A DNA stretch of 64,000 bases. Origin: an uncultured Clostridia bacterium (GTDB lineage Bacteria > Bacillota > Clostridia > TANB77 > CAG-508). The stretch's first letter is position 1, and every line of letters starts with the position of its first letter. The stretch is taken from positions 186,001 through 250,000 of the forward strand of contig OV788638.1 of NCBI GenBank assembly GCA_928721565.1. The letters are read 5' to 3'. Positions 43,993 to 52,542 of the stretch are shown one piece after another. Under the pieces are notes generated by a model. It had not been told where the DNA came from and made no database searches. It worked only from the letters and a program-made list of their open reading frames with translations. The position numbers and the translations under genes were made by a program.

Positions 43993-44646
43993 TTATACAT
44001 CTGCTTTTGCTAATATTATTGTTCTTGCTTTACTATCATCTGTACATGTTGTTAATGATATTTCAATTGCACCTTGTGTATCTCTTGTTATATAATCTGA
44101 TTCATTTTCTGCTGCCTCAAATTTATTATATATAGTATATGCAAGTCTCTTGCCTGTAGAATCTGTAATATATATTTTATCTCCTACATTTAATTTTTTA
44201 TTATTTGAGAAAAATAATCCATTTCTGTAATTGTGTCCTGCTATTGTTGTATTTCCTGGTTGGTTTAGTCCAACACCATATAATATAACTACAGATGTTT
44301 CTAGTGCTTTTGGTGAATATTCATATTGCTCTAATATAGGGCATTTTAAATTTGTTGCTGGTATCTCTATTGTTCCAGCTACATCAAAACCATTGTATTT
44401 TTTCTTTTTGCCATTTGTTGAGTCTGTGCCATCACCTTCATCAACTCCATCAAATTTAACATCGTTTGTACCATTGTCATTAGAATCTGCAAGTCCATCT
44501 CCAAATGAATCAACAAAGTCTTCTGAACTATTTTTAGTTATATATGTTTCATAATATTTGTATCCTAATACACCTATAATAGCTATTATTGCTATTACAA
44601 TTACTACTAAAAGTATTGTTAAAAAATTACTATATTTTTTACTCAT
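43993..44646 (-). CDS. Sortase family transpeptidase
   Basis: The start is the ATG at 44646, with GGAGG nine bases upstream; the longer TTG start is less likely. The 217-residue protein has an N-terminal membrane helix (about 9-28), an acidic linker (about 40-75), and a sortase domain with H138 (AGHNYRNG), C201 (SLTTCTDD) and R208. Sortases link secreted proteins to peptidoglycan or pilin. No sortase substrate (LPxTG-like) gene is in the window, so it is probably a housekeeping enzyme. Confidence 0.92.
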   Translation of the reverse strand: MSKKYSNFLTILLVVIVIAIIAIIGVLGYKYYETYITKNSSEDFVDSFGDGLADSNDNGTNDVKFDGVDEGDGTDSTNGKKKKYNGFDVAGTIEIPATNLKCPILEQYEYSPKALETSVVILYGVGLNQPGNTTIAGHNYRNGLFFSNNKKLNVGDKIYITDSTGKRLAYTIYNKFEAAENESDYITRDTQGAIEISLTTCTDDSKARTIILAKADV

Positions 44647-44713
44647 ATGCAAATACCTCCATTTTTTCCTTATAAATCTATTATAGCATATAATTATAAA
44701 AAATGGTAGCCTT

Positions 44714-45061
44714 TTATACTATTTTTTCTCCCAATTGTTTTCCTGCTAATAAATGGAAGTGTAAATGTCCTACTTCTTGTCCTCCGTCTTTTCCACAGTT
44801 CACTATTACTCTATATCCCTTTTCTTTAAATCCCTGCTTTTCAGCAATTTCATTTATAACTTTATAAATTTTACTAATTATTTTTTCATCTCCATCTTCC
44901 ATATCTGCTAATGATGCTATATGTTTTTTAGGTATTACTAGTACATGTATTGGTGCTGCAGGATTTATATCTTTAAATGCTAATACTTCTTCATCTTCAT
45001 ATACTTTACTTGATGGAATTTCTCCTTTTATTATTTTACAAAATAAACAATTCTCATCCAT
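44714..45061 (-). CDS. HIT family nucleotide hydrolase
   Basis: The 115-residue protein has the histidine triad HLHFHLL near residue 100 and CLFCKIIKGEIPSSKVYED at the start, as in HINT proteins, which cleave phosphoramidates such as lysyl-AMP. It lies 15 bp downstream of alaS. HINT proteins are known to hydrolyse aminoacyl-adenylates, so the pairing may be meaningful. Confidence 0.93.
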   Translation of the reverse strand: MDENCLFCKIIKGEIPSSKVYEDEEVLAFKDINPAAPIHVLVIPKKHIASLADMEDGDEKIISKIYKVINEIAEKQGFKEKGYRVIVNCGKDGGQEVGHLHFHLLAGKQLGEKIV

Positions 45062-45076
45062 ATTTTTTCTCCTTTA

Positions 45077-46831
45077 TTAATCTAATATAGCTTTAATTCT
45101 TCTAACACCTGATGAACTAGATTCTTCTTTCTTTATTTTAAAATGGCCTAATTCAGATGTGTTATGTACATGAGGACCTCCACATAATTCTATTGACTTA
45201 TCCCCTATTTTATATACAGAAACTATATCTCCATATTTTTCAATAAACATTGCTTCTGCTCCAAGTCTTATTGCTTCATCTTTTTTCATTTCTAAGTGTT
45301 CTACTGGAATTGCTTCTTTTATCCATTCATTTACTAAATCCTCTGTTGCTTTTTTCTCTTCGTCTGTCATTTTAGCAGGATGTGAAAAGTCAAATCTCAT
45401 TCTTTCTGCTGTTATATTACTACCTCTTTGATGAACATGTGAGCCTAGTACTTGTTTCAATGCTGCATTTAATAAATGTGTTGCTGTATGATATTTTGTT
45501 TCCATCTCTCCTGTTGATGCTAATCCTCCTTTGAATTTTTGCTCTGCTCCAGCTCTTGATTTTTCTTGATGTTCTTTAAATAGTTTTGTAAATCCCTCTT
45601 TATCAATTTTCATTCCATTCTCGGCAGCTAATTCTTCAGTAACTTCTGGTGGAAATCCATATGTATCATATAGCCTAAATACTATTTTTCCTGGTACAAT
45701 ATTTTTATTTTGTTGTTTTACAGTGTCTATTTCTTTTGAAAATTCTTTTTCACCTTTTACAAGTGTTTTTACAAACTTATCTTTTTCTTCTATTATTACT
45801 GTTTTTATTGTTTCTTTATTTGTTTCAAGTGCAGGATACATTTCTTTTAAGTTTTCCACATTCAAGTCTATTAATGTTACTAATTCATCTAATGATATTT
45901 GTAATTTATTCATATGTCTAACCATTCTACGTATTAGTCTTCTTAATACATATCCTCTATCTACATTACTTGGTCTTCCACCATCACATATTATCATCAT
46001 ACTTGAACGTAAATGTTCTGCAACAATTCTTCTACTTGCAATATTATCTACTTTTTGTAAATCTACTAGTTTATCCATTATTGGTGCAAATAATTCAGTT
46101 TCAAATGGTGTTTCTTTTCCTTGTAATAACATTGCCATTCTTTCTAATCCCAATCCTGTATCTACATTATGTTGTTTTAGTTTTGAGTATTCTCCATTTT
46201 CATCTTTATAAAATTCCATGAATACATTATTCCAAATTTCAACATATTTTCCACATCCACATGATGGATTACATTCTGGTGAACACTTTGGTTTTCCAGT
46301 ATCATAAAACATTTCTGTATCTGGTCCACATGGTCCTGTTTCCCCTGCTATCCACCAGTTATCATCTTTTCCAAAATAATATATTCTTTCTTCTGGAATT
46401 CCTGCTTTTTTCCAACATTCTGCTGTTAATGTATCTCTAGAACAATCTTTGTCTCCTTCAAAGCATGTTACAGATATTTTTTCTGCTGGTATTCCTAATT
46501 CTTTTGTTAAGAATTCATAACTCATTTGAATTGATTCTTCTCTAAAATAATCCCCTAATGACCAGTTTCCAAGCATCTCAAAATATGTTAGATGGCGATT
46601 ATCTCCAACTTCGTCAATATCATTTGTTCTAACACATTTTTGATAATCTGTTAATCTTGTTCCTGCAGGGTGCTTTTCCCCTAGCAAATATGGTTCTAAT
46701 GGTTGCATACCTGCTGTTGTAAATAATACTGATGGATCATTTTCTGGAATTAATGATGCTGAAGGTATTACTGCATGTCCATGTTTTTTAAAAAATTCTA
46801 AATATTTATTTCTTATTTCTATTGCTTTCAT
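45077..46831 (-). CDS. alaS: Short alanyl-tRNA synthetase lacking the C-terminal domain
   Basis: The 584-residue protein has the class II core (TTAGMQPLEPYLLG, HLTYFEMLGNWSLGDYF, GLGLERMAMLLQG) and ends in an editing domain with HTATHLLNAAL and CGGPH. It stops just after that. Usual bacterial AlaRS has about 870 residues with a further DHHA1/C-Ala part for tetramerisation and tRNA elbow binding. The next 15 bp lead straight to the HIT gene, so no frameshifted remainder is present. It also has a Cys-rich insertion (CSPECNPSCGC). Promoter TTGATT-17-TATAAT lies upstream. Confidence 0.93.
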   Translation of the reverse strand: MKAIEIRNKYLEFFKKHGHAVIPSASLIPENDPSVLFTTAGMQPLEPYLLGEKHPAGTRLTDYQKCVRTNDIDEVGDNRHLTYFEMLGNWSLGDYFREESIQMSYEFLTKELGIPAEKISVTCFEGDKDCSRDTLTAECWKKAGIPEERIYYFGKDDNWWIAGETGPCGPDTEMFYDTGKPKCSPECNPSCGCGKYVEIWNNVFMEFYKDENGEYSKLKQHNVDTGLGLERMAMLLQGKETPFETELFAPIMDKLVDLQKVDNIASRRIVAEHLRSSMMIICDGGRPSNVDRGYVLRRLIRRMVRHMNKLQISLDELVTLIDLNVENLKEMYPALETNKETIKTVIIEEKDKFVKTLVKGEKEFSKEIDTVKQQNKNIVPGKIVFRLYDTYGFPPEVTEELAAENGMKIDKEGFTKLFKEHQEKSRAGAEQKFKGGLASTGEMETKYHTATHLLNAALKQVLGSHVHQRGSNITAERMRFDFSHPAKMTDEEKKATEDLVNEWIKEAIPVEHLEMKKDEAIRLGAEAMFIEKYGDIVSVYKIGDKSIELCGGPHVHNTSELGHFKIKKEESSSSGVRRIKAILD

Positions 46832-46867
46832 TTCGTTCTATCCTTTCTCTCTTAAAGTTTCCCATAA

Positions 46868-46896
46868 ATTATACTTCATTTTATGCTTAAAATCAA
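46868..46896 (-). promoter_or_regulatory. Promoter of alaS
   Basis: On the minus strand TTGATT (46896-46891), 17-bp spacer and TATAAT (46873-46868), 36 bp before the ATG. The leader is too short for a T-box. Confidence 0.65.
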
Positions 46897-46904
46897 GTAT
46901 TTAG

Positions 46905-46935
46905 AGCAAAAAAAGAAGAGAGCCATTTGGCTCTC
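46905..46935 (-). terminator. Intrinsic terminator of the 56-residue gene
   Basis: On the minus strand GAGAGCC pairs with GGCTCTC around a 4-base loop, followed by TTCTTTTTTTG. It lies 9 bp after the stop codon. Confidence 0.8.
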
Positions 46936-46944
46936 ATTTACAAC

Positions 46945-47115
46945 TTATCTAGAACGTCGATTGGTATAGATTAAATCACCAGCTTCGTTAAATCTGTTAA
47001 CAATCTTTTCTCCTGTCAAAACATTCCGCCATACAATTCTGGCAATCATTTTATTAGGATACAGCAATTTAGCATTCTCATCTTCTACCCATCCTTTTGA
47101 CATTCCATTGTTCAT
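46945..47115 (-). CDS. Small basic protein of unknown function
   Basis: The 56-residue product (MNNGMSKGWVEDENAKLLYP at its start) is basic at the end (TNRRSR) and contains IVWRNVLTGEKIVNRF, which looks like a beta-hairpin. It has a consensus promoter, AGGAGG nine bases before the ATG and a terminator, so it is a complete single-gene unit. Codons such as CGG, CGA and CGT are unusual for this AT-rich genome. No family recognised. Confidence 0.7.
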   Translation of the reverse strand: MNNGMSKGWVEDENAKLLYPNKMIARIVWRNVLTGEKIVNRFNEAGDLIYTNRRSR

Positions 47116-47149
47116 AATATAAGTCCTCCTAAATTGTATTTCATACTAT

Positions 47150-47178
47150 ATTATAACACTTATCTACATAAATCTCAA
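47150..47178 (-). promoter_or_regulatory. Promoter of the 56-residue gene
   Basis: On the minus strand TTGAGA (47178-47173), 17-bp spacer and TATAAT (47155-47150), 34 bp before the ATG. Confidence 0.65.
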
Positions 47179-47214
47179 CTTTTATTATAAAAATGCTAAA
47201 ACCATATATGAAAA

Positions 47215-48654
47215 CTATTTTTTCAACTCTTCAGCAAACATTTTATTAAGCATTTGTGGATTAGCTTTACCTTTAGTCTCTTTCATAGCTTGTCCAACTA
47301 AGAATCCTAAAGCTCTTTCTTTTCCTGCTTTGTAATCTGCAACTGATTGTGGATTTGCTTCAATTATTTTTAATACTATTTCTTTTATTGCACCTTCATC
47401 AGAAATTTGAATCCATCCTTTTTCTTTAATAATATCTTCTGGATCTCTTGGATTTTCAAACAATTCCACTAATACTTTTTTACCTATACTTGAACTAATT
47501 GTTCCTTTGTCAATTAATTCTACTAACTTAGCTAGTTGCTTAGCATCAAATGGTATTTCAATTGGATCCATTTCGGTTTCATTTAAAATTCTGGAAATAT
47601 CTGATATTATCCAATTGTTTACTGCTTTATAGTTTCCACAAATCTCAGATGCTTTTTCAAATAAATCTGACAAATATTTTGATGATGTTATTATTCCTGC
47701 ATCTTTTTCAGATAATTTATATTCTGTTAAATATCTTTGTTTTCTGCTTTCTGGCATTTCTGGCAAACTATTTTTAATATTTTCTATATATTCTTCTGAT
47801 AGTTTTATTGCTACTAAATCTGGTTCTGGGAAATATCTATAATCTTGTGCATCTTCTTTATCTCTCATTGAAAATGTTTTTCCTGATACTTCATCCCATC
47901 TTAATGTTTCTTGCTCAACTTCTCCACCATTGTCAATAACATCAACTTGTCTATCTATCTCATATTCAAGTGCTCTTGTAATACTTCTAAATGAGTTCAT
48001 ATTTTTCATTTCTGTACGTGTTCCAAATTTTTCTGAACCTACTGGACGAATTGATGTGTTAACATCAGCTCTAAATGAACCTTCTTGCATTTTACAGTCA
48101 GATACTTCAATATATTCAAGTATTGATTTTAACTTTTTCAAATATGCATCTACTTCTTCTATTGAACGAAAATCTGGTTCTGATACTATTTCTATTAGAG
48201 GTACACCTGCTCTATTTAAGTCTACTAATGCTCCTCCTCCAAAGTCATCATGGTTTAATTTTCCTGCATCTTCTTCTATGTGAATACGTGTTATTCCTAT
48301 TTTTTTCTTTCCTTTACTTGTTTCTATTTCTATATATCCATGTTCACATAGTGGTTTGTCAAATTGTGATATTTGATATGCTTTTGGCAAATCTGGATAA
48401 AAATAATTTTTTCTATCATTTTTACTGTTTCTTGATATTTCACAATTTGTTGCTAGTCCTGCTCTTACTGCATATTCTACCACTTTTTCATTTAATTTTG
48501 GTAATGTTCCTGGCATTGCCATACATATTGGGCATACTTGTGTGTTTGGTTCTGCTCCGAATTTTGTTGGACAACTACAGAATATTTTTGTATTTGTTGA
48601 TAGTTCGGCGTGGACTTCTAATCCCATTACTACTTCATAATCCTCTCTTGCCAT
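47215..48654 (-). CDS. gatB: Aspartyl/glutamyl-tRNA amidotransferase subunit B
   Basis: The 479-residue protein starts EVVMGLEVHAELSTNTKIFC, has the CxxC-type zinc pair with CPICMAMPGTLP, and DLNRAGVPLIEIVSEPD; the tail is a YqeY-like domain (EIVLKIIEANPQSVADYK). GatB binds misacylated tRNA and phosphorylates it for amidation. Its ATG overlaps the gatA stop codon (TAATG), with a full AAAGGAGGTG ribosome binding site inside gatA. Confidence 0.98.
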   Translation of the reverse strand: MAREDYEVVMGLEVHAELSTNTKIFCSCPTKFGAEPNTQVCPICMAMPGTLPKLNEKVVEYAVRAGLATNCEISRNSKNDRKNYFYPDLPKAYQISQFDKPLCEHGYIEIETSKGKKKIGITRIHIEEDAGKLNHDDFGGGALVDLNRAGVPLIEIVSEPDFRSIEEVDAYLKKLKSILEYIEVSDCKMQEGSFRADVNTSIRPVGSEKFGTRTEMKNMNSFRSITRALEYEIDRQVDVIDNGGEVEQETLRWDEVSGKTFSMRDKEDAQDYRYFPEPDLVAIKLSEEYIENIKNSLPEMPESRKQRYLTEYKLSEKDAGIITSSKYLSDLFEKASEICGNYKAVNNWIISDISRILNETEMDPIEIPFDAKQLAKLVELIDKGTISSSIGKKVLVELFENPRDPEDIIKEKGWIQISDEGAIKEIVLKIIEANPQSVADYKAGKERALGFLVGQAMKETKGKANPQMLNKMFAEELKK

Positions 48655-50132
48655 TATTGTGCACCTCCTTTAAATGTTGGTTTATGTTCTGCTCTAAAGT
48701 TTGTTGCTTGCTCATAAGAATATGCCGCTTTAATTATTGTTTCTTCACTAAATTTGTTTCCTATAATTTGCATACCAATTGGTAATCCTTGGCTATCTAC
48801 ACCACAAGGTACTGACATTCCTGGAAGTCCTGCTATATTTACAGAAACTGTACAAATATCAGCTAAATACATTTCCATAGGATTTGTTGATCTTTCTCCT
48901 AATTTAAATGCTGTTGTTGGAGATACTGGTGTTACTATAATATCATATTTTTCAAATGCTTTATTAAATTCATTCATTACAAGTGTACGTACTTGTTGTG
49001 CTTTTTTATAATATGCATCATAATATCCTGAAGATAATACATAAGTTCCAAGTATAATTCTTCTTTTTACTTCTGCCCCAAATGCTTCACTTCTAGATTT
49101 TTTATAAATTTCTTTTAAAGTTTTTGCTTCTGGTGATCTATATGTGTATCTTATTCCGTCATATCTTCCTAAATTTGAGCTTGCTTCTGCACATGCAATT
49201 ATATAGTATGTTGCTAATGCATAATTTGCAATATCTAATGAAAATTCTTCTACTTCTGCTCCCATTTTCTTATATTCTTCTATTGCTTTTTCTAATGATG
49301 CTTTAACTTCTGGATTTATTCCTTCTCCATAGAATTCTTTTGGAACTCCTATTTTCAATCCTTTAACATCTTTTTGTAATGCTTTTGTATAATCTTTTTC
49401 TCCTACATCTACTGATGTTGTATCCATTTCGTCATGTCCTGCAATTACATTTAGTAATTCTGCACAGTCTTGTACATCTTTTGTGAATACTCCAACTTGG
49501 TCAAGTGATGATGCAAATGCTACTACACCATATCTTGAAACTAATCCATATGTTGGTTTTAAACCTACAACACCACAAAATGATGCTGGTTGACGGATAC
49601 TTCCACCTGTATCTGTTCCTAATGCCCATGGTACCATATTTGCTGCAACTGCTGCTGCAGATCCTCCTGAAGATCCTCCTGGCACTCTTGATAAATCCCA
49701 TGGATTTCTTGTTTTCTTAAAATATGAATATTCTGTTGAACCTCCCATTGCAAATTCATCCATATTTAATTTTCCTAAATCTATCATTTCTTCTTCATTT
49801 ATTTTGTTCATTACTGTTGCATCATATGGTGCAACAAAGTTTTCTAACATTTTTGATGCACATGTTGTTTTTACACCTTTTGTGCAGATTATGTCTTTTA
49901 TTCCTATTGGTATTCCAGCTAATTTTCCAACTTTTTCTCCTCTATCTATTTTAGCTTGGATTTCTTCTGCTTGCTTTATACCTTCTTCTGTTAGCTCTGT
50001 TATAAATGCTTGTACTTCTGGCTCTTTTTCTTTTATTCTATCTACATAAGCTCTCGTTATTTCTGTTATTGTTAATTCTTTGTTTTTGATTTTTTCTTGT
50101 AACTCATGTACTGTTAATTCTGTAATATCCAT
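48654..50132 (-). CDS. gatA: Aspartyl/glutamyl-tRNA amidotransferase subunit A
   Basis: The start is the ATG at 50132 (MDITELTV), with AAGGAGG six bases upstream; an 11-codon extension is open but runs through the repeat at 50146-50197. The 492-residue amidase has the Ser-cisSer-Lys triad: K in GIPIGIKDIIC, and the serines in VPGGSSGGSAAAVAA and GTDTGGSIRQPA. It frees ammonia from glutamine for GatB. The presence of GatCAB shows that the organism makes Gln-tRNA or Asn-tRNA indirectly. Confidence 0.97.
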   Translation of the reverse strand: MDITELTVHELQEKIKNKELTITEITRAYVDRIKEKEPEVQAFITELTEEGIKQAEEIQAKIDRGEKVGKLAGIPIGIKDIICTKGVKTTCASKMLENFVAPYDATVMNKINEEEMIDLGKLNMDEFAMGGSTEYSYFKKTRNPWDLSRVPGGSSGGSAAAVAANMVPWALGTDTGGSIRQPASFCGVVGLKPTYGLVSRYGVVAFASSLDQVGVFTKDVQDCAELLNVIAGHDEMDTTSVDVGEKDYTKALQKDVKGLKIGVPKEFYGEGINPEVKASLEKAIEEYKKMGAEVEEFSLDIANYALATYYIIACAEASSNLGRYDGIRYTYRSPEAKTLKEIYKKSRSEAFGAEVKRRIILGTYVLSSGYYDAYYKKAQQVRTLVMNEFNKAFEKYDIIVTPVSPTTAFKLGERSTNPMEMYLADICTVSVNIAGLPGMSVPCGVDSQGLPIGMQIIGNKFSEETIIKAAYSYEQATNFRAEHKPTFKGGAQ

Positions 50133-50145
50133 GTTCTTCCTCCTT

Positions 50146-50197
50146 AAATTTTGGACCGGGTACATTTTTTTAAAATTTGAGGCCGGTACATTTTTTT
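50146..50197. repeat. Tandem 26-bp repeat between gatC and gatA, possible insertion-sequence end
   Basis: Two adjacent copies of about 26 bases (50146-50171 and 50172-50197) share the core CGGTACATTTTTTT and an AAATTTT-like start. The GC-rich GGACCGGG and GGCCGG stand out in this AT-rich sequence. Repeated GGCC/GGACC-TCAAATTT units recall the multi-repeat ends of IS21-family elements, as I remember them. No transposase is nearby. Confidence 0.5.
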
Positions 50198-50198
50198 G

Positions 50199-50486
50199 TT
50201 AATTCAAAACTTTTGGTAGTTTAAACATATGCTGATCTTGTGTTGGAGCATTTTCTAATAAACTATCTACATCTTCAAATCTCTTTACTTCGTCTTTTCT
50301 AAATACATTCTTTGCCTCATTTGCTCCTATTGTTATGTCTAGATTGTCAACAGGTGCATTGTTTACTATATTGGCAAAATTTAATATGTCTTGTAAATGT
50401 AACATATATTTTTCAATCTCATTTTCTTCTAGCTCTAATTGAGCTAAATTTGCTATGTGCAATATCTCTTCTTTACTTACTTTCAT
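50199..50486 (-). CDS. gatC: Aspartyl/glutamyl-tRNA amidotransferase subunit C
   Basis: The start is the ATG at 50486 (MKVSKEEILHIANLAQLELE) with GGAGG six bases upstream; the 21-codon extension is not needed. The 95-residue protein wraps around GatA and GatB and stabilises them. The order gatC-gatA-gatB is the usual one. Confidence 0.95.
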   Translation of the reverse strand: MKVSKEEILHIANLAQLELEENEIEKYMLHLQDILNFANIVNNAPVDNLDITIGANEAKNVFRKDEVKRFEDVDSLLENAPTQDQHMFKLPKVLN

Positions 50487-50554
50487 AATGACCCTCCTCG
50501 CTCTTACTTTTAATGTGCTTATTATATACCGTTTTTTGAAAAAAAACAAGTAAA

Positions 50555-50582
50555 AAGAAAGAACTTTCTAGCTCTTTCTTTA
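50555..50582 (-). terminator. Intrinsic terminator of ldh
   Basis: On the minus strand AAAGAAAGAGCT pairs with AGTTCTTTCTTT with one mismatch, followed by T-rich sequence. It lies 7 bp after the ldh stop codon. Confidence 0.65.
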
Positions 50583-50588
50583 ATTTAT

Positions 50589-51545
50589 TTATGCATTTAA
50601 TATTGGATCAATTTCATTTTTTATATTTTCTTTCATAATATTACAACTATGATCAAATTTTGCTTGATCTTCATCATTTAATTTTAATTCCAAAATTTCT
50701 TTTACTCCATTTTTATTTATAATTGCTGGAACTCCTATATACATACCTTTTTGATTATATTCTCCATTTTGATATGTTGATACTGTAAGTATTGCATTTT
50801 CATCATTTAAAACAGCTTTTATTAATCTATTTAAAGCCATTCCAATACCATAATAGGTTGCTCTTTTCTTTTCAATAATTTCATATGCGGCTTTCCATAC
50901 TCCATCATGAATTTTCTTTAAATCTTTCATTGGATGATTATTGTCTTCCATTATGTCTATTATTCTTTTACATCCAACATAGCAATGTTCCCATGGAACT
51001 AATGATGAATCTCCATGTTCACCTAGTATATATGCATGTACATTTTTACTTGAAACATCTAAATATTCTGCTATTAAATATCTTAATCTTGCTGTGTCTA
51101 ATACTGTTCCAGAACCTATTACTCTTGATTTTGGTAATCCTGAAACTTGTGCAACAACATATGACATTAAATCTACTGGATTACTTGCAATTATAAATAC
51201 TCCATTAAATCCATTTGCCATTACTTGTTCTGTTATTTCTTTTACTATTTTTGTGTTTGCTACTGCTAATTCTAGCCTTGATTGTCCAGGTTTTTGTGGT
51301 AATCCTGCTGTGATTACTACGATATTAGCATCTTTACATTCTGAATAATCTCCTGCTTTTATATCCATTTTTTGAGGTGCATATGGTAGTCCATGTGATA
51401 AATCCATTTCTTCACCTTTAGCTTTGTCTTTTAGTACATCTATTAGTACAAGTTCATCTACTCCTCCTTGGTTCATCATAGCATATGCCATACTCATTCC
51501 TACAAATCCTGTTCCTACTAATACTACTTTTTTGTTTGTGTTCAT
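50589..51545 (-). CDS. ldh: L-lactate dehydrogenase
   Basis: The 318-residue protein has the NAD site VVLVGTGFVGMSMAYAM and the catalytic histidine in ILGEHGDSSLVPW. The substrate-specificity loop has GLPQKPGQSRLEL, where Q in KPGQSR favours lactate dehydrogenase over malate dehydrogenase. It regenerates NAD by reducing pyruvate, which fits a fermenting anaerobe. The gene is monocistronic. Confidence 0.96.
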   Translation of the reverse strand: MNTNKKVVLVGTGFVGMSMAYAMMNQGGVDELVLIDVLKDKAKGEEMDLSHGLPYAPQKMDIKAGDYSECKDANIVVITAGLPQKPGQSRLELAVANTKIVKEITEQVMANGFNGVFIIASNPVDLMSYVVAQVSGLPKSRVIGSGTVLDTARLRYLIAEYLDVSSKNVHAYILGEHGDSSLVPWEHCYVGCKRIIDIMEDNNHPMKDLKKIHDGVWKAAYEIIEKKRATYYGIGMALNRLIKAVLNDENAILTVSTYQNGEYNQKGMYIGVPAIINKNGVKEILELKLNDEDQAKFDHSCNIMKENIKNEIDPILNA

Positions 51546-51625
51546 AATTAATCTACTTCCTTTCTCTTTTTGTCGCTAATATTATATCACTTTTTTGAAC
51601 TTTTAAAACATTTTTTTTATTTCTT

Positions 51626-51654
51626 TTGCATTTTTTTTTAAAATAATGTAAAAT
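51626..51654 (+). promoter_or_regulatory. Promoter of the CmpB-like membrane protein gene
   Basis: TTGCAT (51626-51631), 17-bp spacer and TAAAAT (51649-51654), 31 bp before the ATG, divergent from ldh. Confidence 0.55.
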
Positions 51655-51685
51655 ATTTTATATGAAAATAGAAAAGGAATAATAT

Positions 51686-52507
51686 ATGGAAAAAAAGTTG
51701 AAAGAAGAAAAACAATTTATAGCACCACCAAAGCTAGAATGTTGGGAGGTACTAGCATATTTTATACTTTATAGTATTGCAGGATATTTAATAGAAACAT
51801 TATTTGCATTAGTAAGATATGGCGTTTTAGAAAGCAGACAAAGTTTTTTATATGGCCCATTTTGTAGTATATATGGTGTTGGTGCTATTATAATGATAAT
51901 TTTTCTAAGATATTTTATGAAAAATAGATTAACATTATTTATTGGTGGATTTTTTATAGGTTCAATTACAGAATACTTAGTTAGCTTAATTGGTGAATTA
52001 ATATTACATGTAAAATGGTGGGATTATTCGAATATGCCACTTAATATAAATGGCAGAATTTGTCTTTACTATTCTATTTTTTGGGGATTATTAGCAATAT
52101 TTTTAATGAGAGTTATTCATCCTCGTATTAGAAATTTATTAGCTTTTATTCTAAAAAAATTAAGCTTCAAGGTTTTAAAAACAACTATAATTATAATTAG
52201 TATTTTTATGGCTATAGATTGCATTATTTCAGCTTATGCAATTAATTTGTTCACAATTAGAATGATTGCTAATAATGATTTAAATGTCAAAAATAAAACC
52301 ACTGCTATTGAACTTAATATTAAAATTAATAAAAATAATTTTAGTAACAAAATATCAAATATCTTTTTTAATGATAAAATTATGCTAAAAACTTATCCTA
52401 ATCTTAAAATTCAACAAATTGATGGTTCTATGGTTTATTTTAAAGATTTATTACCTGACATAGCTCCTTATTATATTAGATTTCAAGAACAAGATTTTTA
52501 TAAATAA
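51686..52507 (+). CDS. Membrane protein of the putative ABC permease CmpB family
   Basis: The 273-residue protein has about five hydrophobic segments. The pattern YFILYSIAGYLIETLFAL, SRQSFLYGPFCSIYGVGA and VKWWDYSNMPLNINGRICL is that of the PF06541 family, named as putative ABC transporter type IV without proof. The last 70 residues are polar and external or cytoplasmic. No ATPase gene is adjacent, so a transporter role is doubtful. It has an AAAGGAA ribosome binding site. Confidence 0.8.
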   Translation: MEKKLKEEKQFIAPPKLECWEVLAYFILYSIAGYLIETLFALVRYGVLESRQSFLYGPFCSIYGVGAIIMIIFLRYFMKNRLTLFIGGFFIGSITEYLVSLIGELILHVKWWDYSNMPLNINGRICLYYSIFWGLLAIFLMRVIHPRIRNLLAFILKKLSFKVLKTTIIIISIFMAIDCIISAYAINLFTIRMIANNDLNVKNKTTAIELNIKINKNNFSNKISNIFFNDKIMLKTYPNLKIQQIDGSMVYFKDLLPDIAPYYIRFQEQDFYK

Positions 52508-52541
52508 AGTTGTCAAAAAAACTTTTTGACAACTTTTAAAT
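52506..52541. terminator. Bidirectional terminator between CmpB-like gene and transketolase
   Basis: The arms AAAGTTGTCAAAAA and TTTTTGACAACTTT form a perfect 14-bp stem with a 3-base loop, with T-rich sequence after it on the plus strand. It serves two converging genes. Confidence 0.8.
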
Positions 52542-52542
52542 T

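Noticed and set aside
45062..45080. Frameshift as the reason for the short alaS
   Set aside because: Only 15 bases separate it from the next gene, so there is no room for a lost C-terminal part.
50133..50165. Upstream extension of gatA
   Set aside because: It would run into the tandem repeat and place the strong ribosome binding site inside the gene.
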